A stretch of DNA of 64,000 bases. Source: Ischnura elegans (Eukaryota > Arthropoda > Insecta > Odonata > Coenagrionidae). Of this stretch, positions 48,789 to 59,562 are shown one piece after another. How positions within the stretch are numbered: the first letter of the stretch is position 1; every line of letters starts with the position of its first letter. The position numbers and the translations under genes are program-made. The notes below the pieces were generated by a model. It made no database searches, was not told the origin of the DNA, and was given only the letters and a program-made list of their open reading frames with translations. The stretch is from positions 83,649,907 to 83,713,906 of the forward strand of contig NC_060249.1 in the NCBI RefSeq assembly GCF_921293095.1. The letters run 5' to 3'.

Positions 48789-49419
48789 TATGTCTCGCAA
48801 GCAGATCCCAACGTTACATAACATAATCTGAGATGCACGATATTAGTCTTCTTGGGTTGATGGGAAATCTCTTGATGTCTGCATCGCATCGAATTGCATA
48901 AGGAACCATGGAAGGTAATCTGAAGAAGAGCATCCCTCTCCTCCCGTAGAAAATTAATTCTATTTATCTGTGGATTTTTTTTTACTCTTTTGTTTTCCGT
49001 CTCTAAGTTGGTCGATGTTTGACGTTTGGTAGACGTCGAACGTTCACATTCAACCGAATTTTGCCAATAAATATAAGAAACAAACTTCTGATATTTCCAA
49101 AACTGTATTATAAACTGATCTTACTAGACTGCTTGTCCGGAATGTAACCTACAGTATGGATCCAATAAGCAGTAGGGTAGACCTGGGAACGTTTACGCGG
49201 TTTTTTCCAACGAATTTTGTAATTTTTATGTTTTAACCTAGAAATTTTAAGGCAATCTGGTTTGATAAGGCAGTTAATAAATTCGAAATTTTTGGCCTAT
49301 TTGTGTTTTTAAACCGTTCAAAAAATGTTTTTTAATCCAAGTTTGTGGCGTAAACTTGCTCCGGGAGCGGGTTAAGTTTTGGCATCAAGTGGGGCACGCT
49401 TACGCATATTGTAATTGAG

Positions 49420-49670
49420 TGGGTGAGAAGCCAAGGGGTAAAAGTGATTTCTTTTTTCTATGCACTGTTTAGTACAGAAATTAGGTATAGCTAACAAACG
49501 AGATCAATTAGATATTTAGTAGTGAATTTGATTTTCCACTCATTGTCATGACAGAACAGAGACTCACTCGTATCCCATGGCAACCAAGTTTTTGTGTATT
49601 TCTTCTAATAATTAACTTTGCCTAACTCTCTTAAGATAAATATCACTTGTACCCCTTGGCTTCTAATCCC
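49420..49670. mobile_element. MITE with GGTGAGAAGCC termini, solo copy
   Basis: Inverted ends TGGGTGAGAAGCCAAGGGG and, at the right end, CCCCTTGGCTTCTAATCCC. The interior is the reverse complement of the nested copy at 23991-24242 (shared TTAGGT, AACAAACGAGAT, GACTCACTCGTATCCC). Confidence 0.75.
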
Positions 49671-49849
49671 TTCAATGGATACCATAAGTGAAAGAAATAT
49701 TAAACATGTGGAAATTTTTATTTATAGCTCAAAAAATTGTTCAAAATAAAAAGTAAAGACAATTAATGAAAGAACATTTATAGGATAAACTGAAAACATA
49801 TGGCTAATTGCTACTTAAAAACATAGACTATTTCGCCATCTTAATATCG

Positions 49850-50160
49850 GCCGCTTCCATCGAACGAGATAGGCGCAAAAGAACGTAGGTATTTCTTTAG
49901 CGCCTCATTCCGTTTGCAGAAGTATTTCTTCCACTCTAGACCATTTCGCACTCTCGCCCGTGCACATCTGCAAGCGTTCCCTTCCATGCTCGCCAAGAAT
50001 CGATTGAGTAATCGAAAGCGCCCCTCGGCTACGAGTAAATTTTTATCGCCTAGCGAGCGCGTGAGCTACACATCGCTGTTAGCCTCCTTCAACCAACTCT
50101 TTTCCTCGGGTCTCATTTGCCGCGCCCGTGCATTGTTCGTCGGAGAACGGTGACCACTTA
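49850..50160. other. GC-rich patch
   Basis: GC-rich region with a 79-codon frame; its right part overlaps the duplicated block at 50105. Confidence 0.3.
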
Positions 50161-50300
50161 TCGCCTTAGGGCACATCTACGCGGAGCCGAGAGCCGATAT
50201 AGGTTTCTTTGGGCAAATGCTCGGTAATTTCGCCGTTTTGGAGCCAAGAACCCGTCATAAAATCGTGGTTCTGCCTAGGTCGAGTTGTTACCTTCCTCGG
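50105..50300 (+). repeat. Duplicated block, copy A
   Basis: Diverged but collinear with 51362-51560: GAGAACGG, GGCACATCT, AGCCGA, GGTTTCTT, CTCGGTAATT and CCGTTTTG recur in order with similar spacing. Confidence 0.7.
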
Positions 50301-50705
50301 AGAGTAGTATATGGATAGTACTTACGAATGGCATGAGGATATTGTCAGATGGTGTCGGTATCGATGCCGGAATGGATTGTTGCGAAAATATATTGGCGTA
50401 CTTGCCTGTCGGTATGACTATGTCGCTTGTAATCTCATGCTATGCTGTATTTTTAACGTTGAAAGTGCATAACTTATTGTTCTAGACTACTCTATATGCT
50501 CGAGTAGAGTAGTATATAGATAGTACTTATGAATGTGGTAAGGCTATTGTCAGATGGTGTCGGGTTCGAAGCCGGAATGGATTGTTGCGAAAATATATTG
50601 GAGTACTTGCTAAACTGTCGGTATGACTTGTGTCGCTTGTAATCTCATACCGTATTTTTAACGTTGAAAGTGCATAACTTATTGTTCTAGACTACTCGAG
50701 TATGC
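50301..50705 (+). repeat. Tandem duplication, period about 205 bp
   Basis: Two copies (50301-50505, 50506-50705) share AGAGTAGTATAT, GATAGTACTTA, ATTGTCAGATGGTGTCGG, TTGCGAAAATATATTGG and ACGTTGAAAGTGCATAAC. Each contains a box B-like GGTTCGAAGCC or a degraded version, so the unit may be SINE-derived. Confidence 0.85.
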
Positions 50706-51102
50706 TAACATCTCGGGGTCGAAACCGATTTAAGTTTTTTCTTCTAGATATACATATATTCATACTTGTGGATGAAAATTTGGTCACCCGGTAATTAATA
50801 AAATAAATTTTATCCTTTTTAGAGAGATCAGTGAAGAGTGGGACCCTTGGGGTCAAAGGTGGAATGTGTGAAATATTTTTCCAAGATAACGATCTTTAAG
50901 TCTCCGCGAATCGCTGTATCTTGAAAAATCACAGCCGGAAGAGGACCATGAACTCTCTCCCTTCTTCAATTGAATGTATCCCGAATCCAACTTACCACAG
51001 TGCTGAGCAGAGATGACTTTTAATGTGAAAACTGACATATGGTCAAAGTTATCAGTGGTTATTTGAATGAAGACCATCGCGTACATTATATTTTGCTTTT
51101 AT

Positions 51103-51332
51103 GTGGAGGCCCATTGGGTAATGCACTAGACTGCTAAACGGAGGGTACCTGGATCAAATACCGGGTTAAGCATTTGGAAACCCCCAAGTAAAAATCTTCG
51201 GAAGTTCTAAGGTGGCCAAGGTGAAAAAACTGGCCTCCCTACCAAGAATATGTAAAACTGACTAGCCAGTGGCTAATTCTGGGATGATCTCTACCCTCAC
51301 CTACCCAAACCAACCTTCTGGTTGAATCATAG
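51103..51332 (+). mobile_element. tRNA-derived SINE, copy 2
   Basis: Head GTGGAGGCCCATTGGGTAA, box B-like GGATCAAATACC, tail CCAGTGGCTAATTCTGGGA and CTACCCAAACCAACC, matching the copy at 29205-29424. Confidence 0.75.
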
Positions 51333-51361
51333 AGTTAGATTATCCTCCCTCTAACCCATTT

Positions 51362-51560
51362 CCCCGGGACTCTTATCCCCGCCCGCGCATTTTCTGTGGG
51401 AGAACGGCGACTATTTAGCGCCTCGGGGCACATCTGCGATGTCCAGCCAGCCGAGATTGGTTTCTTAGGGCACGGGCTCGGTAATTCTACCGTTTTGAAA
51501 TGTGGAACCCACCGTAAAATTGTAGTTTTGCCTCAACCGAGTACCTACCTCAGCATGTAC
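51362..51560 (+). repeat. Duplicated block, copy B
   Basis: Second copy of the block at 50105-50300, about 1.26 kb downstream, starting directly after a SINE. Confidence 0.7.
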
Positions 51561-53084
51561 TTAAGAGTAGCTTAAGGAATTTACTAATACTTAGCTGTTG
51601 CATATTTGCTAACACTTAGCTGCACCGGCGGAAAATACCTCTTCAGTCGTCGCCATTGCTACTCCAACAATCAGTATGATAGCTCCTAACCCAGCTTTCA
51701 CAGACTGAGAGAGACATTTTGTGGGAAAATTGGACTTGTGTAACAGTGCGATTCGACTGTCAATGAAAATCTTTCATATCCCCTAATGTTGTTAATCAAC
51801 AAATTTTAGGTTATATTGTTTTTTATTGATCCCTAATTGAAGTGATTTTTAGATAATATTTAATTCATTAGCTTCACGGATTTATAGAATTTTTATTATA
51901 TGTATTTATGCTCATTTCTATGTAAGGATTTCTTTTATGTTATCGGATTATATTTTGCCCCTCTTGGTATCAAGTGAAAAATCAATTATTTCATTGAGTT
52001 TAAAATAAAATAATTATATTCCTGTAAAATGGTGAATCCGTGAATGAAATATGTGATATAAGTAATGCCTGAGGAACAAGTAGAGACTGCATTTTATAGC
52101 TGTCTAGGAGAACCAGAGGATTGACCTATTTCAATCCATTTTCCGTCGAGGTTCATTGCCTATAGATTCGTAACGACTTCGATGTTCCTCGTTATTTATT
52201 TCGTGCGTCCAATGCGAGGGTTTCCAAATCAGTCGCCAGGTCATTCCGCTTTGAGTCCATCCGCCGCCGTGCCTCAGCTCGCGCAAGGGCGTCACCACCG
52301 AATGCTCCAGGAATCAGTGCATTAGTTCCACCTCATCCCCAGTGAACAACTGTCCGTAACCAGTATTTTAATATTCATGGGAAAATATATATATTCAGAT
52401 TGCACCTGCCACTAAGATGTTGAGAGAATGCAGCAACGAGATTTATTTCATGAAATAACGGAGTATCTCTAAGCGTTGGTGTTCGGGATCGAGAGTTTAA
52501 ATTCTATTGGGGTGCCTCCACGCCTAGTTGGAAGGGAAGTGAATATATTAAGCCCTGGCCCTAATGGCGACGAGCTTGCTGCCCATCATAAGAAATTATG
52601 ACTTCTTGCGAGCTACCTTAACACTTATATTTTATGCGTTTTTCAATACATTTTATAGTCCTTCATATAGATTTCGCAGTTATACCGATCTAGTACCATT
52701 ATTTTTCTTTTTTTGGAAATGAGGTCACGAAAAAAATATTCTCCGGATATGAAGTGTTAATGATAAAATAGTGATGGTGATACTGGGTTTAGATCTAGGT
52801 GAAAATGTTAATGGGTACCGACAATTCGAGAAGCGCAGGATAAACCTAAGATATTTTACATGGAGAGCGGCATATGTAGTTAATTACCCATTGTGAAGAA
52901 TAATAAAAGACAACATTTTTATACGGTTATCATTACGTTCTTTGTGTTTAGTGTATTACGGAGGCTCAGTCATTTAATGTCATATTAATAACTGTCATAT
53001 TAAAATAAAGAGAATATTTCGTACAGTAATTGATTTATCTTGTTTGTAATATCAAGTATGAGAAGATCGTTCGCCTGTCAGACC
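51561..53084. other. No gene recognised
   Basis: AT-rich apart from a GC-richer stretch at about 52,200-52,340 without a long frame. Confidence 0.45.
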
Positions 53085-53126
53085 CTTGTGCCCCCCCCCA
53101 GAAAAAATCATGGATCCGCCCTTGGT
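53085..53126. mobile_element. hAT MITE end fragment
   Basis: C run followed by ATGGATCCGCCC, matching the terminus of the element at 4309-4496. Confidence 0.5.
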
Positions 53127-53598
53127 TGGGACTATATTTCGCCCTTTTAACGCGTGTATTGTTTAAATGATGGAAGGTTGGCATAAATAAAACAAGAACG
53201 AAGCGAAATGGAAAGAAACGCTGGCGGTGGGAGGTTTTTAAATCACCTTACGTACCCTTTTCACTGATCCACTTCAATACTGATGAAAAGATGGCACACA
53301 TGCGCAATTTGTCGCTAAGTTTCAAGCCATGTCTTCAATTTCATTGAGGATATCGTATTTTTAGGCGGCTTTCCTCCGTTAAATTCTTCTTTCTTGCCAC
53401 TGCGATCACCATTTCACTTTATGACTAAACTGCACGGGGATGATCGTGGCTTCGGCGGAATTCCTAGCTCTGCATTCCATTCTCCAATCAGCTAATCCTT
53501 TTAAACCTACGTACATATTTCTTCTCTTTCACGTCCTTTTTTTACCTGATCATTTATTTCTTTCGAGGCCTTCCTTTTCCGTTCTTACCAACTAATGG

Positions 53599-53673
53599 TC
53601 CCTCGACGATTGTCTTTATCAGGCCAAAATACAGGCCAGATATGATGGCCTGATGGAAACAATCGTCCAGGGA
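53599..53673. repeat. 75-base hairpin with 28-bp stem
   Basis: Arms 53599-53626 and 53646-53673 pair at 26 of 28 positions (two G-U, two symmetric mismatches) around a 19-base loop. The shape is like a pre-miRNA but could be a small foldback repeat. Neither strand has flanking evidence of transcription. Confidence 0.6.
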
Positions 53674-55624
53674 TGTCTTACTATTACCAAAACCAAAAAA
53701 CGCATCAAAATACATTATTTTTCGTCCCTTTTATTCTGAAAAAACAATAATAAATAGCGGCACAAAAGAAATACTTTTTATTTGTAGAAATATTCTGTAG
53801 GGAAACAATACATGGACGTCGTAACAGGGCAATATACCTCTTGTGCAATGATCCAAACCGAAGCCACAACACAGAAGTTCAATGCTCACTCGTTCCATTT
53901 TCCAACGGCCTTGAAAGTCGCATCGAGAGAAAGGGTGGGGGGGATGGCGGTAGGAGTCAAGAACGTGGGAGTGGAACGGAGGTACGAATGGATTAGAGCG
54001 ACTTGTAATTAATCAGTTTCGGTTGATGTTCCAGCAAGCGTGGTAGCCCTTTGACAAAAGGGTCACCTGACCTCATTGCGCACTGGAGGTGACGCAAGCG
54101 AGGGTGGAGGGGTACAGAAAGGGAACGGGGGAGGGTAGCGGTTGGGATGTTACCATTTACGTAATAAGATGCGTTTTGTATACTTCAACAGGGAGGCAGT
54201 CGGTCCCAAAACTGACATCATACTGTTTATATTTATATCTGAGGAGCGCATGAATGAAATATGAAATTTCCAGAAGGTTTGCGATTTCGCAGCACTCCGA
54301 AGTCGAAGCTAACTGGGCAGACATGAGACGGGTTTTCTAACGGGTTAGAGAAATTACAAATGTGAATTGTTTTTCTTCAACTTCATTGTTTTTCATTGCA
54401 TGAAAGGTGTTTCTTAATGTGTATAACATAGAGTATGCACTATACCACCACACTCAATAGCTAAATGAGGGCACATTAGCAGCATTGTGATTGTATATCG
54501 TCGGCTGCCTTAATTTTTTCTGACCCACCCGCGAGCCCGAGAGAAGTTCATTCATTATTATCTCTATCGTCTCAGGCTCAACTTTGTGGAAGCTTATTTT
54601 ATTATTAAAAAATAATGGAATAAAACAAAGTTTTTTTCATTGTATTATTCATTCATTACATTCGCCGGAAAAGTATTTAATCATACAGACATGAGACTTG
54701 TAACGCTAGTGGTCGAGGAAAACCTCCTGATGGCTTCTGATGAAAACTTTTTGATGCTGAGACCATTGACAGATTTAGGGGAGGGCACCTTCCCCCCCCC
54801 CTTAAATAGGAGATTTAGGATTTACATAGTTACTTATAATTATAATAAAATCTTAATGTCTCTGGCTAAACTTTCCCTTGAAGTAAAAAACGCTAAACTT
54901 TAGGAAGAAACAACGATCCCGAATTTAGTAAACCACAATCTACCTATTAATGGCGGTGCCATGTAGGAATGGGATGGTATTTATGCTTGCATCAGTTTTC
55001 TGATAACTTGCACATGCATATCTTGGTTCGACAAATATGCTTAAGATATCCTTGCCATTTATTCGAACATTTATAAAACCTAACCTTTTTCGATTAAAGG
55101 TTAATTTTTGTAATACGATAGCTGGGAAAAGTATACTTTTTTATTGCTCTAAAAGTCGAGGAAACAACTCATGTAAAATTCTTTCCTTGCACATACCAGG
55201 AATTTCTTCAAATTGCCACGGCCATCCACACGTAGTTTAGTCATAAAGTGAAATGGCGATCGCAGTAGCAAGAATCAACGGTGGATTGCTGCAAAGATAA
55301 GTAGAGAATGCGCGGGCTATAAGGGCTAAGGATGCCATCTTTCCAGCCGTGACCTTGTGAATGGCTTCTATAAAACCAAGGAGTTCGCATGTTCTCCCGC
55401 TGCTCTCGACAAGCAGTCCATCTATCAACGCGTCGAGCGTAGGAGATGACGTTCAGAAGGTGAAGGGGCTCAGTGACGCTCCTCAGTCGGTGACTCGAAG
55501 GGGCAAGAGAGGAATGGGTGGCAGAAATGACGGAGGAGAAAGAGAAATAAGGTAGCGAGACTATGGAAAGATAACCCCACTAACCCTATGCGATGCAGCC
55601 AAAAAATGAAATGGTCGTTCAAGC
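53674..55624. other. No gene recognised
   Basis: Includes a purine-rich GC patch at 53,930-54,150 and another at 55,361-55,555. A G/C-run remnant of a MITE end is visible near 54,780-54,805. Confidence 0.4.
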
Positions 55625-55872
55625 CAATAATAATAATAAAATGTCGTTATTCGGGCGAGGTTGAGACTAGGAAGTCCCCTCTTCCACCTAACCCCTCCAT
55701 AGCGTCAATGCAAACATATTAAAAAATAATAGACAAACGTTTACAATGCAAATGTTATACAATTCTCAATATTTGTGAAATGCCAAAAATATGAACAACT
55801 GTATGTGAAAATTTTGTGGAAAAAAGATTTCTGTTTGTTGGAAAAATATGAGGATAAGGGTGTAGTATCCTT
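55625..55872 (-). mobile_element. Truncated LINE-like 3' end, copy 2
   Basis: Diverged copy of 20872-21135 in the same orientation, with an (AAT)n tract (+ strand) at its left edge corresponding to the 3' tail. Confidence 0.6.
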
Positions 55873-56035
55873 CAGCGAAAAAACCCACTGCAGGAAAACG
55901 CCCACACAAAGCCAATCGTAATGGGACAGAATCAACTGTGGCTCACTGCAAAGATAGGCATAGAATGTCCGGGCTAAGCTAGCTTTTCGTGCCCTGTCTC
56001 AAAGTCATGTAATGCTTCACCCCTTACGGTATCTT

Positions 56036-56235
56036 GGATAGGTGAGGGTGTAGCTCACCCTAGACTAAGCCTCAGGCGTGTGACATCACGTATGCGGTAT
56101 GAAGGCCAGTTCATTTACTACATCTTTCTTCGAGGATTTTTGCTTCGGGGTATCCAAAGGCATCGGCCGAGTTGTGAACCTGGAACACTTTTTCGGTCAG
56201 CAGGCAAGTACTGACCTCACGAAGCTACTATCCCC
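56036..56235 (-). mobile_element. tRNA-derived SINE, copy 3
   Basis: Plus-strand TAGACTAAGCCTCAGGCGTG matches CAGACTAAGCCACTGGCGTG of the copy at 29205. Minus-strand head GTAGCTTCGTGAGGTCAGT with box B-like CAGGTTCACAACTC. Confidence 0.65.
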
Positions 56236-56483
56236 CGCTGAAATAGCTGTGTCACTTGATTGGTGAAAGCAGTACTATCAGCATTATAGCCCACTTATCC
56301 AACCTGTTTCAACTATGGATTTAAAAATGTAATGTTTGAAGAGGAGCTGTAAGGGACGGAAGCATTAATTTTTTATTTGATAACAGCCTTGATCTCATTC
56401 AGTGAAGTACTTAATTATGGTCGTCACTGCAGAAGATTAAGTTCCAGTTATATGTGGATATCTATCATGTCAGCGTCTTAAAC

Positions 56484-57135
56484 CAGGAATGGCAATCGAA
56501 ACTAAACGAAAGGCAAAACCAGAAAAATTTCAATAATTTCGTTCCCGGGAGCGAAGTGTAGAAACGAAAAAAAGAATTAAATCCGGAGATCTAGACTCAG
56601 GGTCGAAATGAAAATGGAGTCAAAACTACTTCGGGTCGAAACTAAACTAAACTTCTGGGATGAAACGAAACAGATTATATTTCGCACCGGAAGGACCACG
56701 TGATTCACCTTCTAACAGTTTAGTTTCGACCCGGACACCGAGTACGAAGCATGGTTGAATGAAGTAGAGGTTCGGCCTACCGCCATTAGATGTATGGTGC
56801 TCTCATATTTTGACCACAAACAGGAGAACGGTGAACCCAAACTGGCCATTCGATTTCTAAGCTCAATTTTTAACCTATTTATATTCTGACTTGAAATGGG
56901 TCAAAACTATTCCCTCTTATCACTCTCCACTCAACTTCTGGGATCGAAACTTAACTATGAGCAGCGGAGTTTCGTTTAATTTAGTTTCGTCCCTGGGAGG
57001 AAATTTTCGTCCCGGGTCGAATATCCTTGGTGATTATAATTTCGTGCGGGAACTAAACTAATCCTAGGCCTCGTATTTTCGTTTCGCTCCGGGTCGAAAC
57101 GGAACATTTACGTTTCGTTTCACTTGCCATCCCTG
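56484..57135. mobile_element. hAT-type element built of CGAAAC/GTTTCG motifs
   Basis: 652 bp. Ends CAGGAATGGCAA / TTGCCATCCCTG, duplication TCTTAAAC / TCTTAAGC (56476-56483, 57136-57143; 7 of 8). The left half carries many CGAAAC words, the right half GTTTCG, often next to GGGTCG or CCCGGG, so most of the element can fold back. No coding region. Confidence 0.75.
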
Positions 57136-57143
57136 TCTTAAGC

Positions 57144-58030
57144 ATCACTGAAACTATTGAAATGTCGACTCTCTGAACAGTTCTAAGAATATTACGAAGA
57201 AATTACGTATATTATAACATGACTGATTACTTTTTGTCAAAAGCCCAAATCATGTTTAATTAAACAGTCGATGGATTTAAAATGAAATATTTTGAGTTTT
57301 AGGACGTTTTAGAAGTATTCTAATGCTTCTCCTTCCAGCATCATCCTGTTTTATGGATGCTGATATACCATACACACTGAGCTATATAGCTGAGAGCGAT
57401 AGCACAAGGAATATTTGCTTGGTGGCGAATGCTTTTAAATGAACGAAGTTAGTGGAAGTCTCGTGCCGTAAAATGGAAAATAAATAGGGATGGAATTTGA
57501 TAGCACTCGGCAAGACCTTAGCGACTGGTGGGAGGGTGGTATGAACTTAACTGAACGCAGTAGGGGTGCTTGAGAGGAATACGCATGCTATGACTTCATG
57601 GGATGGCTATGGGGCTATGGATTAAATTGGATGGGTAAGGAAGGCGTAGGAGAGAGATAAAGACGAAAGAAATCTGATGTTACCCAGACTTAATGTTTGA
57701 ATTTTACTATACCTTAAGGGGCGACATAGCGAGAAGTCCACTGCACTCCCTGTAAATCTTGCCGTTAATGCATTAACACTGCACTTATTCACTTTTATGC
57801 ATCTTTACCCTGACTTTCTTGTGAGGTTGGATATTTTCTTTCGCTATTTAAAAATTTGTTGCTCGTCCAAGTGCATTTATCGCCCGTTTATTTATGAATG
57901 AATCTCGCTATTTTTCTGGACCATGATTTAACAATCTCAGCATTCACTATGGGAATAATAACTACTTCCTACTCACAGTAAACCCTCTAAACAACGTATC
58001 CGTCCCTTTTTCGTTTTCGCCGTATATATC
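57144..58030. other. No gene recognised
   Basis: Nothing identified. Confidence 0.5.
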
Positions 58031-58033
58031 ACC

Positions 58034-58181
58034 ATAGAGTAAGTATATTCATATAAATTATTACGGAGGCTTCCGCGGTTATTTATTTGGTGATGGTTTT
58101 CCGGGTTTATCAACGCGGTGTAAACCCGGAAAACCATCACTATATTCATATATACTTACGCTATATATATACTTACTCTAT
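58034..58181. repeat. Nested palindrome
   Basis: Outer arms ATAGAGTAAGTATA (58034-58047) and complement (58168-58181) enclose a perfect 20-bp inner stem (58090-58109 with 58121-58140; core GGTTTTCCGGGTTTA) around an 11-base loop. No coding sequence. Confidence 0.85.
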
Positions 58182-58189
58182 GATATCAC

Positions 58190-59060
58190 CTTATGCAAAC
58201 AGTAACAAACACCCTTAATATGGCGAAGTATTCAATTTTTTTATGAAAATGAGCGTGGGAAGTTGATGTAACGGGCAGTGTGTGACATAGCAAGTGTGAC
58301 GGTTATAAAATGTTCCTTTTAACTCGAATTATCATTATTTATTTTTCTTTGCGTTAAATTAGCATTTAAAATCGGTAGGATTGTCATTCTGACTCCCTAC
58401 GGAGTTTTGGAGCTCATTTTGGGAATGGATGTCACACAGGTTTGCTGCTAGCAGCGCATGTTTATAGAGATCTTCACAGTGCATTCCCATCGCTTCTCGC
58501 TGCTTCAATTAAGGGGGTTCACAGCAACTAAATTCTATGATCCAAACTAAAATTTTACCTATACTACCAAGGGACATAATAGGAGATTATTTATTAAATA
58601 AACCTCTAATTTGCTAATATTTTACGTATTAATGCTCCAGTTCGACATCAGTCACCTCTCATCTCATTTTATTGGCATGATTGTTAATCTCTAATAGAGC
58701 GATCTGTGTTATTCTTAGTAAACTGTTATCTTATGTTATGCGTAACTCATTATGGTTCCTTTGGGTCGCTCTCACAGGGATTTTTCAATCGTTATTCAGT
58801 GTAGTTCTTTAATTACATATTTATTACAAATTAGACACATATTTTTGTACTGTTTAATACTCAGTAACTATTAAAAAGCAATTATTGTTGTTTTCGATGA
58901 CTTTATATTCATATTTTAGTGGTAAGTTTGCAGTGATACCCAAGTATAAATATTTCTCGTACCGCTACCGTCCGTTAATACGGCTTTTAATGCTGAATGG
59001 TACTATCCTGTTAGAAAATAATAATTCTGGATTCTTCCGAGTACAGTTTTCTCGGCCGTT
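58190..59060. other. No gene recognised
   Basis: AT-rich; nothing identified. Confidence 0.5.
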
Positions 59061-59061
59061 C

Positions 59062-59562
59062 CTATTGTGAGGAAGTCGCGTGGGGCAAAGTGAAGGTTGG
59101 ACGTGAAATCTGGTGGAAAAGGGTTAGATCAGAGGAGCGCCATCGTGACCTTTGAGGTTGCCTTCTTTGATCTCCAGCCGCTGCATCAGTTCTAGTAAGG
59201 AACTCTAAAGCGGAGAATCGACGCGTCGAGGAAATTCCTAGCCACGGGGAAATAGTTCGCCTCTGACTACGAAAGGCGCCGTTCTCGGTTGCAGCGAGAA
59301 GGGACGTGCCCTGGAAACATAGCTCTGTGCTTCGGAGAGAGAGGGGGATTCGTGAGAGAGGAAAACGATAGAGGTTGGAATGTGAGCGTATTGCGGTGAT
59401 TAATGGTTTTATTGCGAGGGATAGTAAGGAGGCTGGTCCAGGAGGAAGAGCTGGAGCTAAGCTAAGCCGCGATCCCGATGTTTTGAACCGCGAGCCTGCA
59501 GCAACGCGGAGCGGCAGATAATCTTGTAATCTTGACATCCCGCTAGTTCCCAGAAAAGGCAA
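59062..59562. other. GC-rich patch with a 166-codon minus-strand frame
   Basis: The frame is rich in Ser, Arg, Leu and Pro, without domain or signal sequence that I recognise. It is probably a compositional frame in a GC-rich island; an exon or regulatory element cannot be excluded. Confidence 0.35.

Noticed and set aside
59062..59562. 166-codon minus-strand frame
   Set aside because: GC-rich patch with low stop density; Ser/Arg/Pro-rich, no family resemblance.
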